Shown here: positions 7,883 through 16,473 of the stretch, one piece after another
Layout: each line of letters begins with the position of its first letter
Numbering within the stretch: position 1 is the first letter of the stretch
Source: Promethearchaeota archaeon
GTDB lineage: Archaea; Asgardarchaeota; Lokiarchaeia; Sigyniarchaeales; SOKP01
Assembly (NCBI GenBank): GCA_016839555.1
Contig: JAEOUA010000011.1
Coordinates: forward strand, 124,001 to 188,000
Length of the DNA: 64,000 nucleotides
Direction: 5' to 3'
The notes under the pieces: generated by a model
What the model was told of the DNA's origin: nothing
The model's input: the letters and a program-made list of their open reading frames with translations, nothing else
Databases searched by the model: none
Program-made: the position numbers and the translations under genes

Positions 7883-9688
7883 TTGAGTGATCAAAAAGAA
7901 AACATCTGGATTTTAACATTTGAGTATGACGGAGTAATTAAGTTAGGTGGATTAGGCGAAGTAACGGCGAATCAGTCTAAAAATTTATCAGATGCGTTTA
8001 ATTTTACTGTATTTATTCCTTCCCATGGACAAACGGAAAGATTAACAAAACAGAGAAGTTTTCAAAAAATTTCTTTTATAAGTACGGGAAATGTTAATCT
8101 TGCTAATTTGGGGCTCCCCGAGACAAAAGGAGCTTACGAGATTAGTTATTATAAATTTAATTTCAATGGAATCAATATAATCCTTTTAAATGGAGAAAAT
8201 GACTTTTCAAAAAAATACTTAAATGATAAAAGTATTTATAATCCAGATACTTTCAATGGAAAACTACTTCTATATACTTTAGGAGTAAAATCTTTCATCA
8301 AAAATTTAATAAGTAAAGAAATGAAGGATTTACCAAAAGTAGTACATTTACATGATTATCATGTAGTTCCTCCATTTATAACTATTAAACAAGAATTTAT
8401 TAAGAATAAATTAGATGTTAGCTCAATCATTACAATCCATTTATTAACACGGCCTCGCTTTGAACTCGAATTTATAAAAGCATGCGGAATTGATGATACG
8501 CCTATTACAATTCGGCTCGAAAAGGGCATAAAGCGTATGGATATTAATCAAATCTACCAATTATGTCAAGAAAAAAGTTCGAATGGAGAGATACAGCCTC
8601 CTTTCATGGAGAAAATTGGTGCTTTAATAAGCGATTTAGTAATAACAGTAAGCGAATCATACCTTAAATCGTCTATTATACCGAAGCTGGGAGGAGATTT
8701 AATTCGTTTTAAAAGTGATTTTGTATGGAATGGATGTGATTGGGATTATTACGATATTTATGAAAATGTGATAAACTCTTTTGGAAAAGAAATTCGAGAT
8801 GTCTTAGATATTTCTGAAAGCTCAAGAATATCCAGAAAAGATTTAAAAAAATATTTATTAACCTATAAAATTGGTAATTTAGAAAGAAGTCCATTTATTA
8901 CCTCTGAAAAAGTATTAGATACAATAAATGAAATATCAGATGGCAATATATTTAAAAAAGATGGCACAATCACCCCATTTAAGGACTCTGGACCTCTTGC
9001 TATAGGAACTGGCAGAATTTCCAGGCAAAAAGGTTTTGATACGATTTTTAAAGCAATTCCCAGCATAATTGAAATCATTCCAAATGCGAAATTCTTACTA
9101 TTGATATTACCTACAGAATATAGTTTGAATGAGATAAAAGAATATGCGCAATATGTCAAAAAGTATAGTAGTAATCTTAGAATAGTTTTTGGCATCGCAC
9201 CAAGTATTTTTCATTTAGCACATATTAGTGCAGATGTGTATCTCGCCTTAAGCAGATGGGAGCCCTTCGGAATTATTGTTCTAGAGGCAATGGCATCAAA
9301 ATTACCCGTGATTGCAACGAAGGTTGGAGGGTTTCAAGAAACTATAATAGATTTAAGAGAGGATCCCGATAATGGAACCGGAGTATTATTACAAGAGGAT
9401 AATGTATCTCAATTCTCCAGTAGCGTAATCTCACTATTAAAAAGTGCCAAAATATCGGAAAATACTCAGTTAAATACTCAAAAAAAACTAAATATCATAG
9501 AAGAAATTCCTGATGAGAAAATTAAAAAGTTAGTTAAGAAAGATCCTCAATATTTTAATAGAGTAAGAGAAAATTGTTATATACGGGTAGATAATAATTT
9601 TAGATGGAAAAAAGTATCCCAAAAATTAAAACAATTATACTTTGGTTTAATAGAACTGAATAAAACTAAGTATAATGAAATAGATTAA
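7883..9688 (+). CDS. Glycogen/starch synthase family (GT5-like) glucosyltransferase
   Basis: The 601 aa protein has the GT5 nucleotide-sugar loop KLGGLGEVTANQSKNL at residues about 20-35 (KxGGL motif). A second Rossmann domain carries GTGRISRQKGFDTIF near residue 374 and EPFGIIVLEAMASKLPV near residue 461, the acceptor/donor glutamate region. It should extend alpha-1,4-glucan with ADP- or UDP-glucose. It is longer than bacterial GlgA (about 480 aa), with an insert around residues 280-360 and a C-terminal extension. The start is TTG. No glycogen branching or phosphorylase gene is adjacent. Confidence 0.85.
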   Translation: MSDQKENIWILTFEYDGVIKLGGLGEVTANQSKNLSDAFNFTVFIPSHGQTERLTKQRSFQKISFISTGNVNLANLGLPETKGAYEISYYKFNFNGINIILLNGENDFSKKYLNDKSIYNPDTFNGKLLLYTLGVKSFIKNLISKEMKDLPKVVHLHDYHVVPPFITIKQEFIKNKLDVSSIITIHLLTRPRFELEFIKACGIDDTPITIRLEKGIKRMDINQIYQLCQEKSSNGEIQPPFMEKIGALISDLVITVSESYLKSSIIPKLGGDLIRFKSDFVWNGCDWDYYDIYENVINSFGKEIRDVLDISESSRISRKDLKKYLLTYKIGNLERSPFITSEKVLDTINEISDGNIFKKDGTITPFKDSGPLAIGTGRISRQKGFDTIFKAIPSIIEIIPNAKFLLLILPTEYSLNEIKEYAQYVKKYSSNLRIVFGIAPSIFHLAHISADVYLALSRWEPFGIIVLEAMASKLPVIATKVGGFQETIIDLREDPDNGTGVLLQEDNVSQFSSSVISLLKSAKISENTQLNTQKKLNIIEEIPDEKIKKLVKKDPQYFNRVRENCYIRVDNNFRWKKVSQKLKQLYFGLIELNKTKYNEID

Positions 9689-9740
9689 GAAATTTTTAAA
9701 TAACACCCCCGCCATTTTCATATTCCAAAAAAATTAAGAA

Positions 9741-11714
9741 TTAATTATTCCAGAAAGGGAATAAGCTTTGTATAATTGCGTTTTTTTGATCGGGAATAAT
9801 CTCTATTTCTTTTTGGATCCAATCAGAAATCCAATTGTATTTTTGCTTAAATCGGGAGTCCATGAATATTATGGCTCCTTTATCTGTCAATTTTCGAATG
9901 GGGCGTCCTGAGGCTTGATTTGCTCGCTGAATAGCAGGATAGAGATAGGCAAAATTCCAACCTTGATTATTAAACACTTTATCATAATAATGAATTTTTG
10001 CTTCTGTTCTGGGAGTTGGAAGATGATAAGGGAATCCCGCAATAATCACAGAGTTCATCGTATCTCCTGGATAATCTTCTCCTTCGGAGTTTCTTCCTCC
10101 GCATACGCCTAATAAAACAGCTCCCGTATCAGGATTTTTTACCATTGATTTAAAATCTTCAACAAGTAGTGCATTTTCAGATGCAGATAACCCCGGTTCT
10201 TCAACAAAGAGCCTTTTATTATTTTTTAAGGCAATATCAGTGATTCCATTTTGAAGTAATGCTTTAAGTACTTTATATGAAGCACAAAAAATGCCCACAT
10301 TAGCAGGAGTGCAGTATAAAACTTCATCAATTTTTTTAATCATCTTTATAAACATAGTAGACGTTCTATTTTCTCTTTTGGTATCTACACCCTCAGTAAT
10401 AAGAGCTCTAATATTTCTTTTATCAAATGGTGATTCGGCTATAATTCCTTTATAAGATTTTCCACTTTGCATTAATCCCATTAAATTATTATATACATAT
10501 GGATTCACAGTCCCAGATAAATGGAGACTTGTATAGCATGATTTTAATATGGGGGTAGCGATTTCTCTTGGATCTAAGGCGATTATTTCCATAGAAATGG
10601 ATTTTTTATTTTTATTAGTAGTTCGAAGTGTATAACAGAAAAAATATTTTTCTAAGGGATATGTTTTTATCCATTTTATCCAAAATTCTGATAAAGAGCC
10701 AAGATAATCATGGGCAAATTCGCCGTTAGCTACTTTTTCTTCATGAATTGCGACGCTAAATTCATAGAGGTCATTGATTAAATTATCAAATTGATTTAAA
10801 TCTGAATATCCTAATTTTAAAATAATAGAATTTAAAATCTTTTCAGGATTTATTGCTTTCTCTGCTACATTTAGAGAACTTTTTTTGTTTTCTAAATTTT
10901 GTTGCAAAATTTTAATAAAATTCTGCATAATAACTGGAGATCTATACTTTTCAAGATCTCGCAAACATAAATTCAATAAATAAGGAGATAGCCTTAAAGA
11001 ATTTACTTCTGTTGCTACATCTATAATGTTATGGCATTCATCTAGAACTAAGATACAATTCTGTAGCTCTTTTCCAATAAAATTTAAGAAAGAATGACGG
11101 ATAAAGGGATTGAATATCCATTGATAATTACATATAATTATTCTCATTTCTGGTAATAAAAATTTACTCAAGAAATAAGGACATAATTTTTGATCTATGC
11201 ATAGATCTATGAGGATATCGGCATCAACAGGTTGATTTAAAATTTCTGGAGAAATTAAGGTCGGATTTTCAACTTTGTTTCTTTTTTTCAGCAAGTTAAT
11301 GAAATGGGCACAATTTTTATTTTTCCTTAAATCTTTACAAATAGACATTGCTTCTCGTGGATCGGGATTCAAATCTTTGAGAATTTTATTAAGACACATC
11401 TCATTTCTCCCTCGAATCGAAAGCCCGTTAATTTTAATATCTTCGAGATTTTTTGATATGGAACTTGAGATTTTCATTAATTCTTTAATTACTCGAGCAT
11501 TCTGCGAATGGGTTCTGCATAAATATAGAATTTTGAGATCATTTTCTATAGCGACAGGAAGCAATGCGCTTAAAGCAATTATAGTTTTTCCTGTACCGTT
11601 AGGTGCAGATAACAAAATATTATTTCTTTTTCTAGCACTTTCTTCTATTTGCTCTATAATCTTTTCCTGTGATTCTCTATACTGGTGATATGGAAAGAAT
11701 TTTTTATAATTCAT
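9741..11714 (-). CDS. XPD/Rad3-family iron-sulfur DNA helicase
   Basis: This superfamily 2 5'-3' helicase of 657 aa has Walker A APNGTGKTI near residue 40, DECH box LVLDECHNI near residue 225 and motif VI QASGRPIRKLTDKGA near residue 605. Cysteines between motifs Ia and II (MCLNK, ICKDLRKNKNC, CPYF) fit the 4Fe-4S domain of XPD. It begins with PYHQYRESQEKII, the Q-motif-like N-terminus. Archaeal XPD works in DNA repair and unwinding. It is convergent with glycogen synthase and stands alone. A DinG-like role is the alternative, but the length and cysteine pattern favour XPD. Confidence 0.9.
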   Translation of the reverse strand: MNYKKFFPYHQYRESQEKIIEQIEESARKRNNILLSAPNGTGKTIIALSALLPVAIENDLKILYLCRTHSQNARVIKELMKISSSISKNLEDIKINGLSIRGRNEMCLNKILKDLNPDPREAMSICKDLRKNKNCAHFINLLKKRNKVENPTLISPEILNQPVDADILIDLCIDQKLCPYFLSKFLLPEMRIIICNYQWIFNPFIRHSFLNFIGKELQNCILVLDECHNIIDVATEVNSLRLSPYLLNLCLRDLEKYRSPVIMQNFIKILQQNLENKKSSLNVAEKAINPEKILNSIILKLGYSDLNQFDNLINDLYEFSVAIHEEKVANGEFAHDYLGSLSEFWIKWIKTYPLEKYFFCYTLRTTNKNKKSISMEIIALDPREIATPILKSCYTSLHLSGTVNPYVYNNLMGLMQSGKSYKGIIAESPFDKRNIRALITEGVDTKRENRTSTMFIKMIKKIDEVLYCTPANVGIFCASYKVLKALLQNGITDIALKNNKRLFVEEPGLSASENALLVEDFKSMVKNPDTGAVLLGVCGGRNSEGEDYPGDTMNSVIIAGFPYHLPTPRTEAKIHYYDKVFNNQGWNFAYLYPAIQRANQASGRPIRKLTDKGAIIFMDSRFKQKYNWISDWIQKEIEIIPDQKNAIIQSLFPFWNN

Positions 11715-11832
11715 TCTTATTAAAAATCAAAGTGAATGATTCAAGGTAAATTTTTATATTAGTATGTTAATCCTATTAAAATTTAATTTCAATCGGAAAT
11801 TTTATACTTAAATAATAAGAAAAAATATTACT

Positions 11833-12744
11833 ATGAGTGAAGATCATTATTTAACAATACGACAGTTGTTTTCGGAAAGCGTTATTATAAACCTAATTGT
11901 ATTTGCAGTGTTATTTATATTCACACTTGGACAAGAATGGAATAATATTTTCCTTTTTTTATTTCCTATTATTACATTTTCCTTTTCCTTGTTTTTTAAA
12001 TTAATAGATGTGAATAAATGGAGGACCAAATTTAAGGAAAGTCCTATTGTTTACAATCCTCTTGGTTCAGAGAAAAAAATTGCAAATCGATTTAATTTTT
12101 CCGCAATTTTACAAATGGTTTTTTTGTTTTGGATTGGTGCTGAATCTTTTTATCACCCCCAACTTATTGATGATTATGGATTCTATTTTAATTTAATCTT
12201 CCTATTTCTCTATAGTTTTGTATATTTTTGGATGTTTATGGATATTTGGAAATATAGTCATATTAAGATCTCATATAAAGAAAAAAAGGATAAAACTTTA
12301 GAAACAATTAAAAGCTATGAAAAGATAATTAAATTTTTGAATGTCAAGAATTTTCGAATAATTTCATATATTAATCTCTCTATTTTCTTAATTCTAAATG
12401 GATTGAATCTTTATTTTACATGGTTCACTTATAAAGGAAATATCACTGGAATCTATCTTGAATTACCCGGTACAGCACTTGAGTTTTCACAATCTCTTCT
12501 GATCTCCTATATATTTCTTCCGATATTAATAATCTCTCCAATATTTTTTGTTATGTTGTTATATTTAATTTATAAAGATATTAATAGCTTAACTGAGGAA
12601 AATCTAAAAGATGCTCTTAATGGGCTATCTAAAAACGAGAGATCTCTGGTATTAAAGAATTTTGTTTCTCTAAATAAAAAATTATTGGAAAAAATAAATA
12701 TAAATCAATTACTTGAAAGATTGGAAGGAAAGACTAATTCTTAA
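11833..12744 (+). CDS. Six-transmembrane protein, unknown function
   Basis: The 303 aa protein has six hydrophobic segments (around residues 15-35, 40-60, 92-112, 120-142, 175-200, 223-248). A basic cytoplasmic loop lies between TM4 and TM5 (KEKKDKTLETIKSYEKI) and a soluble C-terminal helix occupies the last 45 residues. No catalytic motif is seen and I do not recognise a family. It diverges from the XPD gene across about 118 bases. Confidence 0.5.
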   Translation: MSEDHYLTIRQLFSESVIINLIVFAVLFIFTLGQEWNNIFLFLFPIITFSFSLFFKLIDVNKWRTKFKESPIVYNPLGSEKKIANRFNFSAILQMVFLFWIGAESFYHPQLIDDYGFYFNLIFLFLYSFVYFWMFMDIWKYSHIKISYKEKKDKTLETIKSYEKIIKFLNVKNFRIISYINLSIFLILNGLNLYFTWFTYKGNITGIYLELPGTALEFSQSLLISYIFLPILIISPIFFVMLLYLIYKDINSLTEENLKDALNGLSKNERSLVLKNFVSLNKKLLEKININQLLERLEGKTNS

Positions 12745-13028
12745 TAATATATTAAAGTTATATTATTGAAGATATATAATTTTGCTGTTTCTATTTTTAA
12801 TTTATTTTTTCAGCAGTAAATCAATTTCATTTGATCAGCTAGCCAATATCGATGAGAGCAATTAATTTAAATGAATATGAGGATTAGGATATAAATTAAG
12901 AAAAAAAATTAATATATTATTTTTTATGATATTATTATAGTATTTATTAAAATATACACTTCTGTTTGGTTTTTCGAATTATATATTATTATTTCAGAAA
13001 AAAAAATAATCTGCTTTATTAATAATAT

Positions 13029-13355
13029 CTAATTAGATTGGAGGTTAAAACTATAGCATTCCGAATCCACGTTGATTTTTCCTGCTTTATTGTTGATATC
13101 TCTCATAGCATTAATTGTAATAATTTTCGGATCGTGAGTGATATCGTGGACTTTATACGTGTGGAGAAAATACTTCAATTGTTTTACCTTTGTATTGTTA
13201 TCGAATGAGAGCGCATTTAACATTTCCAGATACACATTAAGTTCTTTAATAAAGCGTTCCCCTGTAAAATCATCTAATAGAATAGTCTCGCTTCTAAAAT
13301 GATTCTCATCGCAGCCATTAATTTTTTCAAAATTTATCTTAATTTTATACGTCAT
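13029..13355 (-). CDS. Small soluble protein, unknown function
   Basis: The protein is about 108 aa and alternates strands and helices (YKIKINFEKI, then FIKELNVYLEMLNAL). The start is taken at the ATG (MTYKIKINF) two codons inside the track's TTG start. It ends in TAG. It is flanked by two gaps of 284 and about 170 AT-rich bases, so it is likely its own transcription unit. I recognise no family. Codon use looks like the neighbouring genes, which supports it being real. Confidence 0.45.
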   Translation of the reverse strand: MTYKIKINFEKINGCDENHFRSETILLDDFTGERFIKELNVYLEMLNALSFDNNTKVKQLKYFLHTYKVHDITHDPKIITINAMRDINNKAGKINVDSECYSFNLQSN

Positions 13356-13524
13356 AAGCAATCTAAGCTAATAATCTGACATTTCTATTTAAAGAAAAAA
13401 TTAGTAAAAAAAAGAGGGATTTTTAACTCTTATTTAAATAAATTTTTTTTAGTTTGAAAAGTCACACAACTTTTATAGAATACTTAACTACCTAAACTAA
13501 AATATTTTAAAAATTGAACTTAAA

Positions 13525-14460
13525 ATGAAAGTTGAAAAATCAAGTCAAGACTTAGAGAATGAAGTGATATACGCAGGATTGTGTATCCATTGTGGGAGTT
13601 GTAATGCCTTCTGTCCACATATGGATTTTAATAAGGAAACGGGTGAAGCTTATGTTGTTGATGAGTGCGCAGAAACGATAGGATTGTGTTATAATGCCTG
13701 TCCACGCAGTTTTTTACCTATTGAAGAAATTGAACAAAAATTATTTGGAACTAAACGTGTGGATACAGCTGTTGGTGTATATAAGGATATAATTCAAGTG
13801 AAATCGAAGAAAGATGACATTTTATATGATTTAGTAAAAGCTGCTTTTGATAAAGGTATTATAGAACATATAGTGCTCAGTGAAGTACACAGTAAAAAAA
13901 CCCCAGTCGCGTTCCCAGTTGTCGTGGATAATGCGAAAGATGCTAAAAAATATATTCCGAAGAGCACCATCGAAAATGCAGGACCTTTGATCACTGGAAT
14001 TGGTAAAGCATATTTAGATCAAAAAAAGAATGTGGGAATTATTGGAAATCCTTGCCATCTGCAGGGTTTAGGCAAGATTTTAACAAATGATTTTAACACA
14101 GGAACAAGGGAAACTGTTTCTTTAAAAATTGCGTATGCATGCTCATCTGGCGGAATGGATGGATGTAAATATTGTACGGATTTTTCTGGAGAATTCTCTG
14201 ATATCTCTTATTCTCCATGGGGAGCACCTAAAGGTGAAGCACTTTTAATCATCAGAACGGATTTGGGTAAAAAAGTTGTAGATGCAGCAATTGCGAACAA
14301 ATCATTAACTGTAACGGAAAAAAATCCAGATCTTAGTGAGATGAAGAAATTCTTAAATAAGAAGCGTAAGAAAAACTTTAGAACACTCATCGGAGATGCA
14401 ATAATTAATACCAAGTATCTACAGTTAAATTTAGAACAATTAAAAGATCTTATTGAATAA
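13525..14460 (+). CDS. FrhB/FdhB-family F420-linked iron-sulfur flavoprotein
   Basis: The 311 aa protein belongs to the F420-reducing hydrogenase / formate dehydrogenase beta family. The N-terminal domain has clustered cysteines (LCIHCGSCNAFCPH near residues 18-32, then DECAETIGLCYNACPR near residues 48-63). The central part carries VGIIGNPCHLQGLGKI near residue 171, the family's flavin/Fe-S segment. ACSSGGMDGCKYCTDF and SPWGAPKGEALLIIRT follow. Such proteins pass electrons between F420H2 and a partner enzyme. No hydrogenase or heterodisulfide reductase subunit lies next to it, so the partner is unknown. F420 use agrees with Mtd in this window. Confidence 0.85.
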   Translation: MKVEKSSQDLENEVIYAGLCIHCGSCNAFCPHMDFNKETGEAYVVDECAETIGLCYNACPRSFLPIEEIEQKLFGTKRVDTAVGVYKDIIQVKSKKDDILYDLVKAAFDKGIIEHIVLSEVHSKKTPVAFPVVVDNAKDAKKYIPKSTIENAGPLITGIGKAYLDQKKNVGIIGNPCHLQGLGKILTNDFNTGTRETVSLKIAYACSSGGMDGCKYCTDFSGEFSDISYSPWGAPKGEALLIIRTDLGKKVVDAAIANKSLTVTEKNPDLSEMKKFLNKKRKKNFRTLIGDAIINTKYLQLNLEQLKDLIE

Positions 14461-14631
14461 GAGATCCTTTATATTTATTATTTTATTTCGTTTTCTTCTT
14501 TTTATTCATTAATGAAATGTATTTAAATTCATTTTATATCCATTTTTCATAAATAATTTAATAATCTTATTTTTATTTTCAAAGCTCATATTTTAAATAT
14601 GATGGAATACATTATTTGATCTAACAATTTT

Positions 14632-14658
14632 GGAAAAATTTTGTAAAATAATTTTTCC
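14632..14658. repeat. Inverted repeat in tfb leader
   Basis: GGAAAAAT at 14632-14639 is the reverse complement of ATTTTTCC at 14651-14658, an 8-base stem around an 11-base AT-rich loop. It sits about 20 bases before the second, GC-containing palindrome. Confidence 0.5.
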
Positions 14659-14678
14659 CTTCAACCATATAAATCGGA

Positions 14679-14720
14679 CCCAGATTTGTGGGAAAATTTT
14701 CCCCCCAAAACGCAGTCTGG
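14679..14720. repeat. Nested palindrome in tfb leader
   Basis: GGGAAAATTTTCCC at 14690-14703 is a perfect 14-base palindrome. It is enclosed by CCAGA (14680-14684) and TCTGG (14716-14720), which pair with each other. The nested arrangement and the G/C run (six C in a row) stand out from the AT-rich surroundings. It could be an operator, an intrinsic hairpin or part of a small RNA. Confidence 0.5.
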
Positions 14721-14775
14721 ATTAATATAATATAATAGTTAGAAATAAATACAAAAATTTTTATATAAGTCATAA

Positions 14776-14800
14776 CAATAATATTTATAAATTATTATTG
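14776..14800. repeat. Inverted repeat in tfb leader
   Basis: CAATAATA at 14776-14783 and TATTATTG at 14793-14800 are perfect reverse complements around a 9-base spacer. The arms are purely AT except for the end bases, so chance is a real possibility. I list it because it is the third inverted repeat in the same leader. Confidence 0.35.
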
Positions 14801-14917
14801 AAAATATTTTGACAATAATTGGAAGGGGGGAGGGCATTGATTAAAAGAACTACGTTCCCTCTTCTTCTTAATTATAAAAAAATATACATATAAAAAAAAG
14901 AAAAAAAGTGAAGAAAA

Positions 14918-15871
14918 ATGTCAGAGAATTATAGAGAAAGGCTTCGAAGGAAGAATCTATGTGAAACTGATGCAGATTTAGGAAATCTGGAATGTTGTGA
15001 TAATCCATGTATTGAGCGAAGAGACGGTAATGCAGTTTGTATTAACTGCGGAATGGTCTACGGAAAGAATATCGTAAAAAATGAAAGGAGAGCGTATACA
15101 GCACAAGAAGTAGAGAGTCGAAGACAAACAGAGCCTCGTTGGAGAGGGTTTGGACCGCGAACTATTTTGCCAAATGATAATGTAGATTCAAAAGGCAATA
15201 AATTAAACGTAAAAGATAAGACACTCTTTTCCAGATTATCAAAGATTCAGCAATCATTAATTTCCAGCATCGAAAGAAATTTCTGGGAAGCGAAACCAAA
15301 ATTGAAAATGCTTATTTCCAAATTAAACATTCCAGAATATATCGAAGAGACTGCCTGGAGGATTTATACGGAAGTAGCGAAAAGAAAATTGACCATGGGA
15401 CGCTCTATTGATGGATTCATCGGTGCCTCACTGTATGCGGCCATCCGAATTCATGAATTTCCTAGATTACTTGAAGAAGTAAGTGATGCGTCTATGACAA
15501 GTAGACACACAATAATCAGATCGCTGGGTATGATCATTAAACAAATTTTGCCTGATTTAAACTTGAAATATCGCCCAATAACCAGTGAACAATTGATTTT
15601 TAGATTCGGAAATGATTTAGGATTACCATTAAACACACAAAAAGAAGCGTTAAATTTATTGCGAAACTCTTCTACGGGAGGACTTAACCGAATTGGAAAG
15701 GATCCAAAAGGGTTTGCTGCCTCCGTGTTGTATATGGCTGCAAAGAAAACAAATGAACGTAAAACACAAGCGGAAGTATCGGAAGTAGCTGGGATAACAG
15801 AAGTTACTTTAAGATCACGTGTTAAAGACATTAAAACTGGATTAAAGAAGCAATCTTTAAAAAATAGTTAA
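14918..15871 (+). CDS. tfb: Transcription initiation factor TFIIB (TFB)
   Basis: The 317 aa archaeal TFIIB bridges TBP-DNA and RNA polymerase. The zinc ribbon is at residues about 24-45 (ECCDNPCIERRDGNAVCINCG). The B-reader/linker follows (PRWRGFGPRTIL). Two cyclin-like repeats occupy the rest: the first near residues 110-205 (IDGFIGASLYAAIRIHEFPR) and the second near 210-310 (DPKGFAASVLYMAAKKTNER). The ribbon has an unusual C-C-x3-C spacing at its first knuckle. The gene is preceded by a long leader with inverted repeats, hinting at regulation. It may be one of several TFB paralogues in the genome. Confidence 0.95.
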   Translation: MSENYRERLRRKNLCETDADLGNLECCDNPCIERRDGNAVCINCGMVYGKNIVKNERRAYTAQEVESRRQTEPRWRGFGPRTILPNDNVDSKGNKLNVKDKTLFSRLSKIQQSLISSIERNFWEAKPKLKMLISKLNIPEYIEETAWRIYTEVAKRKLTMGRSIDGFIGASLYAAIRIHEFPRLLEEVSDASMTSRHTIIRSLGMIIKQILPDLNLKYRPITSEQLIFRFGNDLGLPLNTQKEALNLLRNSSTGGLNRIGKDPKGFAASVLYMAAKKTNERKTQAEVSEVAGITEVTLRSRVKDIKTGLKKQSLKNS

Positions 15872-16076
15872 AAATCCTTAAATTTTTTAACATTTAATCC
15901 TTAAATCGTTCGAAATTTGAACAAATATAATTTGTATTAGTTTTTATATAGTATTTTTCCTTTTGAAGTTATGAAGTAAGAAATTTTTTAAATATTATTC
16001 TTTTTGAAAGAAGTTAGAATATCTTACAGATATTTTAGCATTCTGTTTTTTTATTTTTTATAAATCTTATCTATTT

Positions 16077-16361
16077 TTAGTCATCAAGAAACCTGCCACA
16101 GGTATCTTCTAAATGTTTAATGAGATGATCTCTATCTTTCCAAATAATCCACGAATTCCCTAATTTCTCGAAGTGAAATCCCTCGTATTGTTCCTTTTTT
16201 AATTTTGTTAATAATTTCTTAATATATGTCCAAGATAATCCGGTATCATCAACTATTGTTGAGATATCTACTGGTTTATTTACTTTTAACTCTTTATTTA
16301 TATATTTAACAAGTCTTTCAAATGCAGGTGTTGGTGAGGTATCCTCCTTTTCGGATGTAAT
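16077..16361 (-). CDS. Small winged-helix protein with no ATG/GTG/TTG; probable AUU start
   Basis: This gene is absent from the ORF track because its whole open frame (opening after a TGA upstream of the SD and closed by the TAA at 16077-16079) has no ATG, GTG or TTG. The translation is protein-like: SPTPAFERLVKYINKELK, VDISTIVDDTGLSWTYIKKL (helix-turn-helix), then EKLGNSWIIWKDRDHLIKHL (wing). This is a typical 94 aa wHTH transcription factor. AAAGGTGAT at 16368-16376 precedes two consecutive ATT codons; the second (16359-16361) has six bases of spacing. It lies downstream of the minus-strand 3-hydroxyacyl-CoA dehydrogenase gene by about 110 bases. DNA-binding is inferred from fold pattern only. 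Confidence 0.65.
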   Translation of the reverse strand: MTSEKEDTSPTPAFERLVKYINKELKVNKPVDISTIVDDTGLSWTYIKKLLTKLKKEQYEGFHFEKLGNSWIIWKDRDHLIKHLEDTCGRFLDD

Positions 16362-16367
16362 AATTTT

Positions 16368-16373
16368 ATCACC
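16368..16373 (-). promoter_or_regulatory. Shine-Dalgarno GGTGAT before an AUU start
   Basis: On the minus strand, AAAGGTGAT (core 16368-16373) is followed by AAAATTATTACA. The coding frame of the wHTH protein runs through it and contains no standard start codon. This motif therefore selects one of the two ATT codons. It is nearly the same sequence as the SD before the AUA-started ESCRT-III gene. Confidence 0.5.
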
Positions 16374-16473
16374 TTTAGATAAATTGGTAGAAAAGAGTCT
16401 TTTTTCTCATTATGTAAAAAAGATTAATATTTAATATAGGTTTTTATCTTTTATTTGAAATAGTAATAAAGGA

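Larger units (their letters stand above)
14461..14917. other. Long structured-looking leader region before tfb
   Basis: This 457-base gap holds no open frame I can support. It differs from other gaps in having several inverted repeats and short G/C-rich runs (for example GGAAGGGGGGAGGG near 14820 and CCCTCTTCTTC near 14857, partly complementary). TATA-like stretches (ATTATAAAAAAATATACATATAAA) lie 20-50 bases before the tfb ATG. The likely content is the tfb promoter plus an RNA leader or a small RNA. Confidence 0.45.
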
